A stretch of DNA of 25,679 nucleotides, from positions 1-25,679 of the forward strand of contig JANBPT010000698.1 in assembly GCA_027575765.1 (NCBI GenBank), given 5' to 3'. Shown here one piece after another: positions 8,918 to 19,898 of the stretch. Within the stretch, counting starts at the first letter, position 1, and every line of letters starts with the position of its first letter. This DNA is from Tieghemiomyces parasiticus. Lineage: Eukaryota; Kickxellomycota; Dimargaritomycetes; Dimargaritales; Dimargaritaceae. The position numbers and the translations under genes were made by a program. The notes below the pieces were generated by a model. The model was given only the letters and a program-made list of their open reading frames with translations. It ran no database searches and was not told the DNA's origin.

Positions 8918-11900
8918 TGCTGTACACGGGCTTATCGCATCGGATCGACTGTGATTAATATTTTAACCGTTCGGCCACTTTCAATTGCTCTGCACAATCC
9001 AGCGGTCGCCCCGGCGGTCAGTCAATATTATCTCTTCAAGACCATTGACACTAGTCTGATTGATAGTCAGTGTACGGAAATACCAGCAGTCTGAAAGCTG
9101 TCGCTGCATTCTTCCTTGTTTCGATCCTTTCACCTCCATCCCAAACTAGATTGCCGCATGATTTAGGCCGCAATACCGGAATTTCATCCCAGTGTCCGGT
9201 CGAATGCGTCACTGAAGCACATTTCATCACGTTGGTCAACACAGTAAACCTTACGATGGCACGGTCAGCGATAAAGTGTGTTAAGGAAGATGTCTGCTAC
9301 TCAAGTCGGTAAGCTACAGTGTCCAGTTATGGGCGGGCCTTACCGCGGAGGATTTACCATCGCTAAATTAATTATACACCGCCCGTGGAGGGGTGCAACT
9401 CAACACTCTGATGTATCAATCATAAACATCTAACTACCCCTCCTCCACCGTCCCAACAATATAGTCACGGTGCTGGCAGGTGAATTCCGTGGTCTACGGT
9501 ACGAAACCGGCACAGTGCCCACCCCCCGACAAAAAGATACAAAGGTCCAGGCATTAGATACGGCATTCTTCGCCGGACAGGTGGCGTGGTTTCGGGCTTG
9601 ACCTAGCGACTCCTAAGTACTCATATCCGATCCTAGGAGACGTGGTTGTTTCCATTAATGAAATAATATAGCCAAGTTGCATGCTACCAGTCCAGAATGG
9701 TAACGTTTTTTGTTGACCTGGGAACCATGAAGGCTCGCAGAACTGAAGGGATTATACCAAGGAGGAGACGTATTGTCGCACCTACGCTCTTTAACCACGT
9801 TGGGTAATACAACCCCACCCAAAGGCCATCCCCGCCCTCAATCAATTCTACCTTATTTGAGTGGGTAGAGCAGCGAGAGAGGGAGGGAGGGGGGCCGGTA
9901 ATGATGCCGGATACATCTAGCGGCAGGTTAGCTAGGCACAGTCTAATGGGGAAGGCGATCTCTCTTGAGAGAATTATGGGCTTTGTACGAGTGTGATCCA
10001 CCACGGTCCCCGAATGCTTCAACACGCCCTAAGCATGTCATCACTGAACTAGGTGATGATGTGAGGCCGCGCCATAGCCCCCCAAGGGCGGTGCAATTGA
10101 TGTAGAGTAGACCCCTGTTACACGAAGATGGGATCGATAACGGTAGAAGGGATGGTGGTGGTCAATAGTGGGGTGGCAAGGTACACCTGAGGCATATGCT
10201 AGAATAACAGTGGCAGAGGGTCACCATAGTACACGTTGCAGTACCTCCGCCCATCCTGTCCTTTTCATTTGTCGAAAAAATGTTTAACTACTCTGTCGCT
10301 CGCGATATGCAGACATTGCATCCATACAAGGGTGTAGGCTACAGTCCAATGCCTCTACCTCCCCCAAGCCAAGCCCAATCGACTGCCTTATGTTTTGGCC
10401 CATCTACTCCGTATGTAACTAGCCGCCCCATTAACAACTCCTTTTTGTTGGAACAGTATCCTACAATCCCTACGTCCAATACCTGACCCATAACCATAGA
10501 GCGTAGAGTGGCACGTAGCTCGCTAGCTAACTCGAGACGTATTATACATAATTGAAGCGACTGGCTTAAATATCGCCGCTGGGGATTGTGGGGAAGGCGG
10601 CAACAGGGCGACCAGGTAGCGGTAGTCTTGATTTGATCCCCAAATCAGTGGGTCTGGGTACCTGGCGCGCTGTCCCCGGCGGTACCTATTATTTTCGGCT
10701 GTGGAAAGGCCCCCTCCTCCATATTTCAACCTGCAGCGCCTCCTGATTTGCCAGCCTAGTGGTACTCAAGCTTAGCTCACATCACCGAGTGCATCCACCC
10801 TTCAACGTATGTAGCTGTCAATTAAAGCAGGATTAATTACGCCGGTACGCCGCCGCCCCCTTCCACCCTCGAAAGCCTAGCGATTCGCTTCAGCCCGCTT
10901 TCCAGTATACAACCGGCGACCTGTACCAGGTGACACCTCGCCGTGTCGGCCACCGGAATCGTCTGCGTCCTCCAAACGTCAATGGCAGTATGACGATGTC
11001 ATTACACATGTAATAGGCCATCAACCATCCTTTCTTTCACCCGTCATAATCTTGTCTGACACCAATGGGCCAACCAGGTCTACATTGAAAGCCTCAAATA
11101 CAAGAACGGGACGAACCGTGGGTTACGGACGGGATCGGTATGGTACTGAAGGAAAGGAAAGAGAGTGCAACTGCTGGTGCACTAACGGTACGCTTGTACA
11201 TGTCAATACAGGGACCTGAGTACGGAAGTAGGGTGGCGGGCAGAGAGTAGAGGGGTGTTCCATTGTATAGTCTACCCAACCGCCATACCCCTCGGGAGAG
11301 GAGAGTATAGAGTCCGCGGTGACTTTCGCCTTACTTAGCGTGAAAAGGTTCGCCGTGCGAACTTTCTCCAGGCCAGCGTCGCAATCTAACCAGTTAGACA
11401 CACCTACCTGCCATACCTTATGGAAGCGTAGCTATGCTTGCGGATCAAGATCCGCCAGTGACCCGCGCCTAACATTGGGTCGATCGCGGCTCTCACCTCG
11501 TTGCCTCAGCTTCTCTCTTATGCTCACTTAATTACCCGTTCCATCTGTCCATAACAGCTCGGCCGCCTAATATGGTCAAGTATATTCCTCCTTCGGCCCT
11601 TACCTTCACCCCTAATCGCAGGTTCATGGTCAGATTCACAGGTAGTAAGCACGGCTAGGAAGCAGGTTCCTCGGCAGTGTCATTAACATGGGGGGGGTCG
11701 TTGGGTTTTTGCTGTCTGTTGGTGCGGACAATAGCCCCATTTGCAGTCAATGCAGTACTTGTGGGGACTCAAAGTACCAAGTAGAGGCGCTGTGACTGGG
11801 CCGGTACTACCTAAACGGGCGCTGGGGGTGGGCTCGATGAGCACCATCGATTTCCCGCGGTTTAGACCTTACTCGCCACCGAAGAGAAGGAGCTTCGTAT

Positions 11901-12515
11901 TGAATAAGACGCACAGACAGTCGCCCCCAACCGAGGGACCGTGAGTAGCCCTTATTTTTGTGTGACCAGATCCAGTGGGAGACCGCCGATGCTTCGCTCT
12001 CTTCACAGGACGTTCCTACCCCGGCCAGCTCAGGAGAGGCGGGCAAGCGGTAGTGTAACACAAATGGGGGGGAGGTGGGACCTAAGTGAGGCTCACAATA
12101 ACCCTGCCTTACCTTCTCAAGGGAAGACATGCTACATGGCGTAGGCACTTAGGTGAAGACTGGCCCATACCTCATCCTAGCTTCCCCAATCCACACCGTT
12201 AGACAGCCTCGTATGAAGCCACTAAGTGTGCTTGGACAATGTACAGTAAAGGCAGTCGGGAAAAAGCACCTGATGGGTGTATGATGGACACTCTGTCTGA
12301 ACGCATCCACGATGATTGGTCAGCAGCCGGCCCATTTGGGCGAAGTAAAGACCCCACCGTGTACTGTAACAAAGTAAACAAATTAGAGATGCCCAGCACT
12401 CCGCGGTCAACCAAGTGGGATTGTGTTGTCGTGGCCCGGGACATTAGGAGCGCCAAGACGTGGCAAACACAGGTATAATCGACTCGACAGCCCAGTGAGG
12501 TTCTTTATACACATC

Positions 12516-12842
12516 TCAGGTATGGTGTGAGCGTAGCCGTCTGCACGAAGGGCGCAGCGTTGTCAAATCAAAGTTATGTGACCTAGTCTTTACTCGCAGC
12601 GACCATCCAGCGCTCAATGATTGGTTGTGCACCTTATTTTTAGGATACCATTGAAAGCCAACCCAACATCGCCCCCTCCCGTTCTCGTCAGGCCAATCCA
12701 GTACAGGCCAGGAATAGGCTCTAAGCCGCAGGTAGGTATGACAATACAGGCTTGATTGCCCCAACTTCACCGTGTACTGGTCGGCTTGATAACCTACGAC
12801 AACAATTACCATCACATCTAATATAGTAAGGGTCCTAACCAT
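12516..12842 (-). CDS. Doubtful ORF, possible small secreted protein
   Basis: The frame encodes 108 residues from an ATG. Residues 1-20 (MVRTLTILDVMVIVVVGYQA) have a positively charged start, a hydrophobic core and an A-end compatible with signal peptidase cleavage before DQYTVKLGQ. The remainder is basic and aromatic, with few cysteines. Nothing is recognised by family. The resemblance to a small secreted protein rests only on the N-terminus, and a chance ORF is quite possible. Confidence 0.18.
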   Translation of the reverse strand: MVRTLTILDVMVIVVVGYQADQYTVKLGQSSLYCHTYLRLRAYSWPVLDWPDENGRGRCWVGFQWYPKNKVHNQSLSAGWSLRVKTRSHNFDLTTLRPSCRRLRSHHT

Positions 12843-13928
12843 GACTCTCTTCCCTTAACGGGATGGGATGTGAGTTTCTACAAAGGTGGGTGCAATCAAC
12901 AAACTGCCCACTGCCCTTTGACCAGGAATTCTTGCCGTGGCCATAGAGACAACATGCAGACCGTCTACATGTTTGACGGCAGCTAGTGATAAACCTCTGA
13001 TTCGAATCTGGACCACGAAATCGCCTTCATTTTTTTGAGACCCCAAACTTTCAGCTACCCCCGTGTCGGCTCTCGCGGCGTGTACCCAGAAACTACATTA
13101 CTGCCAAGTATACTCAAAGTCGAACAAGCGTGGTAAACGTACCTTCTTTCAACTTCAATCGTCATCCAGAGATAGTTACATGCCAGCCGCGCTCGGATAT
13201 CATCTAACCCCTTAAGAAGTCGAGCGATTGACCAATGTTCTGTTTTTTTTAAAAAAAAAATACACTGCGAGATCCCTCTTCCTTCACAATCGTTTGATAA
13301 CACCATGTTTCTACTACAGAAGTCATAAGTTTAGGGACATCAGATCATAGAACAGATACGAAAAATAAACTGACTAGCCCCCTTCCCCCTTCTTCAAAAT
13401 ATGTGATGTAATTTCCGCCAGCACTTCTATCACGAAGGGAGGGCAGTCCTGGAGTCCAATGAAAATGTAGAGCTCAGCCGCCTTCCTTTGTTACACCTGT
13501 TTGCTGACGACGAGACACAGTATGAATGGTGGCGGCGTCGAACCAACGCCACCTTCGCCTTCCGGACCCCATGGATATAGCGGTAAATGCTGCCGGCTCA
13601 GATGACGTTCTCCGCCACCTGGTCCGAATGTCTTGGCATCAAATAACGGTGGAGTTCGACGGCTGATACTTTACACGCAATGAGTGCAGCAGTTATATGT
13701 ATCTTCAGAATCACCAGACAGTACGTACAGTCAGGGCGATTGCCAGATAGTACTAGTTGGCGCGAAGCGGTGAGTGTTCTTATGTGATTGTCCGTAAGAT
13801 GATGTGGATGTGAACCACATCTAATTGATTATCCGGCTGTCAAATGAAATCTAGAAGTTGCGGAGAGCCCGCCCGTGGACACGCGTTATGATCGCCTCGA
13901 TTAATGACCGTATGCTACGAGCTGTACA

Positions 13929-14474
13929 ATGGCCTTCCTACCCTTCACCCCAGATAAGGTCCACGGAGTATTGCGGGTTGCCTTCAAGAAAATCGGGATA
14001 ACCGAGGTGGTGCGTGACAGATATAGCGCTGACATGATTGGACAGAGGGTCACATCGTCAGATACGGCCTTTAGCAGTCTCAGTCGGCATTTACTGGGGG
14101 TAAATATGACCTCCACAACCCTACCAATTCTGCTCGCCACGAAGTGCTATGGTACCCGCCTTACCAATTATAACCGGTCGCATGACGGAGCAAGTATCTC
14201 TCCGCCGGGCATCAGCCTGGCGGGCGGACAGGCACAGGTCACGCCATTGTCCCCAGCTGATCACCGCACTAGCTTCCGACTCTCCTTCGTCAAAGTATTT
14301 TTAACGTTAAGGAGGGAGGGATGGAGGGGAAGCATCAGCGTACCACGACCATTCATCACTAAGTTCGGAGGCCTGTCAGTCCTGATTGTCCCCCAGTGGA
14401 AAACGCTTACTTACACAGATGATGCGGGGCGGCTATCAACAAAGGGTCAGCTGAATCAATTGATGGGGTGGTAA
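13929..14474 (+). CDS. Hypothetical ORF of 181 aa
   Basis: This is the longest ATG frame in the gene-poor stretch. It starts at caATGG, a favourable initiation context, with MAFLPFTPDKVHGVLRVAFK, and ends KGQLNQLMGW. No domain, signal peptide, membrane span or repeat is seen; the composition is mixed and slightly basic. There is no clear promoter. A frame of this length is uncommon but not impossible by chance over about 11 kb on two strands, so it may be an orphan gene or noise. The frame on the opposite strand at 13901-14140 is its shadow. Confidence 0.22.
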   Translation: MAFLPFTPDKVHGVLRVAFKKIGITEVVRDRYSADMIGQRVTSSDTAFSSLSRHLLGVNMTSTTLPILLATKCYGTRLTNYNRSHDGASISPPGISLAGGQAQVTPLSPADHRTSFRLSFVKVFLTLRREGWRGSISVPRPFITKFGGLSVLIVPQWKTLTYTDDAGRLSTKGQLNQLMGW

Positions 14475-15085
14475 GCACGACTGTGTCATTGGCGGGGGAT
14501 GGATACGTTGCCGATCAGAGTCATTTTCTGGGGTAGACGACAGGAAAAGGGGAGGGTCTGGTCAAGGTAGATTGGTCACCCTCAAGAGTAAAAAAATATT
14601 TGAATTGGCCACCCTCTTTTTTATAATTTTTTGGTGGGCGTTCACACCACCTGAATAATTATGCCCACGCACGCGTCCTAGAGCTGGTCGCAGCATGATC
14701 GACCCCTGACCACGCGCCCACACCCCGACCTGTCTCTTTCGCGGCTCACTCATACAGGCATTCACACGCCCTTGCCCGGCCGACCGCCGGTCAACGTTGC
14801 GACTGTGTGAGGGTAAACATGTCCATCACGTCAGTGGGAGGGGGGGCATCCAAGTGGTTGTGGTCTGTTAATGTGTAATTACCAAGGTCCGAAGTCGTGC
14901 CAACGGGTAAACCAGCCGCTTGTTCAGCTTGACTAGTGGCCGAATCGATTCTAGTAGGGCCCGGCTCGCCAAAATAACCCCCCCCACCCAACTCATTAAG
15001 GCACCAGATACCCGTCAGAGCAGTGAAAGTAGAAAGCGGGTGTTGCAATCCAGTTTACGGTTAATTCGGAATGTAATAATAAAAC

Positions 15086-15505
15086 ATGTATGTTGGATGC
15101 TGGATAAGGCAGTTGACCGCCTATAAAAATGTTCCGACTGGACATCAGGGTATCCATGGCTTTTCACAGCATATTACACCGCTTAATGAGGTCGTTATTC
15201 AGTATGAGGAGCGCTGTGGTTGCGTCCGATGTCCAGCACCTCATCCCGTAATGTCTTTTGGGCCGCTCGTCAGACCCAAATTGATCCGCACCCTCCGACC
15301 CTTTTGGGTTACGCGTTTCTCTACGCTCATTAGTGGTACGGTTAGTCAAATCCCATTCCCACTGGCCGCCTTTTCAACGCTGTCATCTAATCTGCGCTCC
15401 CCTTTATCAACCAAACTCCCCTGTTCCACGGTGCAATCTTTACCATTTACGAAGTGTAAATGCGGGAAATCCCACTTCATTCACGAACCACATTTAGTCA
15501 GGTAG
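15086..15505 (+). CDS. Doubtful 139-aa ORF with Cys clusters
   Basis: An ATG frame with two small cysteine clusters: CGCVRC near residue 45 and CKCGKSH near residue 123. The spacing does not match a zinc-finger family known to me. No splice or promoter evidence supports it. Chance is the default explanation. Confidence 0.12.
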   Translation: MYVGCWIRQLTAYKNVPTGHQGIHGFSQHITPLNEVVIQYEERCGCVRCPAPHPVMSFGPLVRPKLIRTLRPFWVTRFSTLISGTVSQIPFPLAAFSTLSSNLRSPLSTKLPCSTVQSLPFTKCKCGKSHFIHEPHLVR

Positions 15506-17402
15506 CCAGACCTCCCATTTACCGATCTAGTAACCGGTCGATCACCATGGCACATACCTCGCAGCTAAGTGACCTACATACCCCAGGGTAATAACGCTGA
15601 TCCGCAAGGTAGGCCGATTCAGTCTACCCGAGTATGAGCCGTGGAAGGCCAGTCCAGCGGACGCCGTCGGAGTTGGCCGGCGGAGGAGTAATTATGTGTG
15701 CGTGTATAAGTATTATTTTATAAAAAAATGAATACTGAATGGAAAACGAGGCCATTCAAGCGTACGGTTAATCACTAGCCATTCCTATTTGGGGTAAAGC
15801 ATGATGTGGCCTTCTCGTGGTGGCAATTAAGTAGGAACTATTCCTATTTGCCCGCCTTTTTGCATTGTCATTATACTGATCTACCGCTGTTAAGGTGGAG
15901 GGAGGAGGATGCCCTGGTATAGCTATAGAACTTCGCATTCCGTCACTGCGCTGGGCAAGGATTAGGCGCGGTTGACAGGCGATTTAGCGTTCGCGTACCC
16001 GTCAAAATTCTTTCAGTAATGGCTCCAGTGTATCCGCTAAGAGTACTTTATCCACCGTCCCATGCATTGACAGGCTTTATGACCGCTGGTAAGCATGTAG
16101 CCGCAAAAGAAGACCGTCTTATCACAACCGTGTGGGAGCTGCGCGTGAGCAGACAGAGCGGTGTCATCATCAGAGTACCCCGGAAATACGGGCCGTCGAG
16201 TCCTCACTCTAGGGGATGACCAGTCGGTTGGTGATTGAGGTTCACTGATGCAAACTAAGCGAAAGCGCCCTTTTCCAACGCTCGACTGATTCCGCACCGT
16301 CAGGTAGGAAGCTGCCAGCCATAATTCTTCTGGCACAGACAGAATCTTATGGCCCTACGAGGTGAGGATCTACGCCAGCTGGTATCCCCCACACTGAGTG
16401 CTGATCGGAGGTCAAATGAGGGTGAACAAAAGAGAAGGAAATAAGAGGCCGGCTGCAGGTCATGTCATAGGTAACTTTAATAGAATATATCTCCTCCTCT
16501 ATTGCCAATGATGGCGGATAGTGAGAAATAAGGTGGGTGCAATATCGCCCCAGTCGGTGTACTAAACTAACGGGCGGTTAGATGTCGTACCATGGTAAAT
16601 TTGAAGGGCATGGGTCGTTCACAATCACGAAGGATTGCCGGTTAGTAGCTATCCTGCAGATAATCCAACCATGATGTCTTTATCAATGGCAGGACTCTCC
16701 GAGATGGAGCCAGATGGGAGTTGAAGGCCAATAGCCATGTCCACTGGATCTTACACCACATACATCGCCATGGACCTGGATTTGTGTAAATGATCCGTGC
16801 TGGTCCCCTAATCCCCCATTCATCAGCGGGATTGTGAAGACGGGTTCGGCTGACAGCCGGCCGCGGTCAATGATTCGAATAGAGGTAAAGTGGCTATCAA
16901 GGTGGAGTGGCGTTGCATCGCCGGTCAACGGATGACAGATATATTATCTTTCTTCCCGTAGGCACTAGTGGATGAGTTAATATGGCCCTCTTTGTCCTAT
17001 CTCGACGTATACCGGAATTCCCCAACGGTCATCCATCGGCTTCGGGTTGTCTCATGACCCAAGTTTCGGAACTCCCGAGGTAGGGCGCGGAGCCGCTGCT
17101 GGCGTTTGGGGCGGTGTCATTTAACGTGAGAATGACGGCGTCACATGGGATGCCATGGCCAAATACGGCTACCGCCCTTGCCCAAGATGGGTATATCGTC
17201 GCACAGGTACCTTCGGCATCATATTATTATACACAAATAAGACTAGGAAAAAAAAGTGGGGACGCCCTCTGCAGTCGGCGGGGTACCCAATATAGGCAAA
17301 TGGGGGGGGGACAGCGCACCATATCTCTTTAGGGGCCATTTGGGGACGAATGGTGTATTCTATCTTGCAGATTTTACAATAGTATGCGAGGAAGGGCCCC
17401 TC

Positions 17403-19214
17403 TTACCGCGGGTAGCGTTGGGGATCCAACACGTATAGTAGCCCCTACAACACGTTTCGATCAAGAGGTTTGAGATAGGGGTTGGTGGCACCGGGAAGGC
17501 AGGCGGTAGAGATACAATACGCTGGGTTAACGGCGCAGGTCGTTATGTGGTCCAATACCCTCTCCAGCAATGCAACGTTTAGCAGGCACAGCTGCATAGG
17601 AATACGGTATGATCGATCCCCGGATTACTGACACCACCCGCAATCAACTTACCTTTTTAGAAAGTACAGAAGCGTGGCCTGAATTGACAAGGAGGTTGAG
17701 GTACTCGGTGGCGCGGGTACGAGATAGGCTAGCCTCGCGTATCACGTCATGAAGGTACCTGATTTCGAGGTATGGGGGGGGTTGCATTGTACATGTGTTA
17801 ACGTAGGACTCTGCAGAAAGCAAAGAAGTCAGGCAAAGATACCGACACATCCCAATGCCAGACCAAGCGTTCACAACATTTGGTCGATCGGCTGCTGTAA
17901 GCGTGGTAGTGGTGCTCCGAAGTCTATCGTACTTACACGCCATCCTTTTGCTTGAACATGATTTTAACGATAGTGTCGACGTGGCCCTTGTGTGGCTGGC
18001 ACGGGCAAAGTAGGAGTTGGGATTCGGTATATAGGGGACGATAGGAAACCTCGAGTGATTAATAAAGTGAAGTCAGTAAGGTTGGACTGTCAAGTTACAC
18101 TTGCCAGCCATCAATAGGAGTCGTTGTCGGAATACCCACCTGTTCATGAAATTTTTTGGGGATATTGGAGAAGATAACCTTGAGAGCTGCCGCCACGGTC
18201 ATCTTGCGCTAAGTTAGGGACGTAGATGATGAGGTACGATAAGGAACAGGTAAGCAATAGAGGGTGTTAGGTTAGAGGGCTTTATCCGGTTGTTCACTCA
18301 ATTATCTACAGAGAACGAAAGTCAAACCCTGCACCCGGCCTTGGCGGATAATATGCTGTGAGGTATTCTAGAGACGCTCAATGGAAAGTGGGTTACTTAC
18401 CTGCCCACTAGCCTTCGATTTGGCCGGTAGATTCTTGGTGGCCCGGCCAACCGACGGTGCCCGCAGCTTCGATACGGGTCCAGCAGATGAGGGTGGGCCC
18501 GATTGTGACGGCGGCGGCGGGGGCGGCGGCGTCGGCGAGCGACTAGACATGGCCGATAGTCGTGCATCGCTCGCCAAATCTGGTATGCCGGAGCACGCCG
18601 GGCGGTTTCGTCGTAACATGGGGCAAGGAAAGGGGTGGTAAGAAAGGTAAGAAAAATGGGTCGGTGCTGTGGAGTTTCCGAAGCCCCCCTCCCGCTCTCC
18701 AGGAGTAAATCATGTAAGGGTGAAGATTAGGATATAAGTGCAAGTACTACTCAAGCCAACCGAGCAGCCTGCGCGGTGCATATCTTACCATAGCTATCGG
18801 AAATAGGTGCCTAGAAAAAATCAGGGAGGTGAGGACACAGTGTAATGACAAGGGTACCAATCGAGTGGAGTGGCCAGGTTAGAGTGGTGAATAACCGGCC
18901 GACTAGGTGGCGCACTGGCCGCGTAGACCCGACCCTGGGTCTCCAACCAAAATCAAAGGAGCCTTCGTTGTATTCGCGTACGCTATTTCGGAATCACGAA
19001 CTCGCCCCTCTCCCCTCCTCACTTTACCACTTACCTCGCTGAAATCCACCACCTGGGTGTTGGCTTTGATACCCAGCAGGAAGGAACCGAAACTAACATT
19101 GAATCGGACAAAGTGTTGGTTCAAGTCCTGGAGGGCCTGCATGTTGCGCTGCAGCTCGCCCATTTGGTCCGTGATGTCCACCAGCGGACGCTGAATGTGT
19201 TCTGAGATAGGCAT
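17403..19214 (-). CDS. DAM1: Dam1-domain kinetochore protein with C-terminal winged-helix-like domain, 7 exons
   Basis: Predicted exons (minus strand): 19214-19035, 18810-18789, 18579-18401, 18208-18140, 17995-17937, 17758-17653, 17444-17403, giving 218 residues. Exon 1 encodes the DASH/Dam1 domain: DITDQMGELQRNMQALQDLN, then RFNVSFGSFLLGIKANTQVV, ending DFSE. The 22-nt exon 2 continues with APISDSY, as expected after the FSE/FPE of Dam1 proteins. Exon 3 is a Pro/Ser/Lys linker (residues 68-127). Exons 4-7 encode TVAAALKVIFSNIPKKF, then HVDTIVKIMFKQKDGVYLHD, then LSRTRATEYLNLLVNSG and KKGLLYVLDPQRYPR-stop, which reads as a winged helix (about 153-214). Donors are mostly gtaagt-like, exon 4 has a CTAAC motif right before its acceptor, and phases agree throughout (0,1,0,0,2,0). 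Dam1 is a microtubule-binding subunit of the DASH ring at kinetochores. The weakest join is the exon 3 acceptor; exons 3-7 could be a second gene. Confidence 0.72.
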
Positions 19215-19390
19215 GCTGAGGGATGTAGACGTGCTGGTAATGATAGAGAGGGAATGTGCGAGGGGCGATAGGAAGAAAGGTCGATTTGCAACGAGGGTTG
19301 AAACCCAATGCGGTATGTCGATAAGTCAGGCTAGCTTGGGTTTGTTTTGGCAAACGGATTAGGCCATTTGGCCTACTCTATTGGTTGTAC

Positions 19391-19648
19391 TTATTTCGCC
19401 TTGAAAGTTGGCAACGGTACGCTGAAAAAGGTGCCGGTTTCGTAACATGACCCATACCTACACTGTGACTTTTCGACATAAACGTAATTTATCCTGCCGG
19501 CCAGTTCGGTGGACTGTAAAATTCGGGTTATGTTGTAATAAGCCAGCGGCTTCTTGGGACCGTCGATGGGTCCGCGGGGTTGACATCTAAATAATGAAAC
19601 AACGGAGCCTGGTGACAGACGTCTGGAAGTGACCCACTGATGACGTCG
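19391..19648 (-). other. Orphan terminal-exon-like ORF
   Basis: A minus-strand block begins right after a T-rich tract ending aaacag and stays open for 85 codons to a TAA. It reads RRHQWVTSRRLSPGSVVSLF, then GPIDGPKKPLAYYNITRILQ and INYVYVEKSQ. It looks like the last exon of a gene, but the neighbouring gene on the same strand ends cleanly at 19899 and no upstream exon or start could be found in the 250 bases between. It could be a relic of a duplicated gene or an alternative 3' end. It shares a short Y-(S/N)-I-T-R motif with the orphan block at 21538-21810; no family is recognised. Confidence 0.25.
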
Positions 19649-19898
19649 CTGTTTAAAAAAAATAATCAAATGTGCCCCCGGCCTGTGAGTATTGCTTAGA
19701 ATCGGGTCTTTATTGTTGCCCTAGGTTTAGGCGGCTACTCAGAAAATATAGACACTAAATCGCATGAGGAAGTGGGTGGAAATAGAAAAAAAAGTTTAAG
19801 CGTGGAGGGTTCGGCAAAGCTATTGCGTGAGCTCCATGTCAGAAGTTGGGCTCGCGGTCATTAAAGTTTTTTAACCCCATTTGGTGGAGGTATGATTA

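Larger units (their letters stand above)
6100..17400. other. Gene-poor 11-kb stretch
   Basis: No gene of recognisable family was found on either strand. Composition looks close to random, with open frames of the length expected by chance. The left part (6.1-7.0 kb) is G-rich on the plus strand. Long G-runs recur on that strand (6324, 6447, 6693, 7648, 11690, 17302). A run of about eight T followed by about ten A lies near 13243-13260. Individual splice-like signals and a few longer ORFs are listed separately with low confidence. Genes made of very short exons, as in the adjoining Dam1 gene, could be hidden here and would be hard to see without transcripts. Confidence 0.5.

Noticed and set aside
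12985..13010. tRNA B-box-like gattcgaatc
   Set aside because: The flanking bases do not pair as a T-stem and no A-box or cloverleaf could be drawn.
14364..14440. Minus-strand exon-like block ending at gtaagtaag
   Set aside because: A strong donor, but the open block is only 35 nt and nothing links to it; likely chance, and it overlaps the 13929-14474 frame.
16019..16093. Possible plus-strand first exon from ATG to gtaagc
   Set aside because: No following exon in a matching phase and no recognisable peptide.
17249..17406. An eighth Dam1 exon after a gtaaga donor at 17406
   Set aside because: Reading straight on gives CGG TAA, a stop right after RYPR; the T-rich acceptor near 17260 would add only a few residues, so the simpler ending was kept.
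18222..18248. Plus-strand start codon followed by a short frame and gtaagc
   Set aside because: Lies in an intron of the minus-strand gene; shows how easily start-plus-donor patterns arise by chance.
18381..18641. Plus-strand ORF with a Gly run
   Set aside because: Antisense of the Pro-rich exon 3 in the Dam1 gene; the Gly run mirrors the Pro run.
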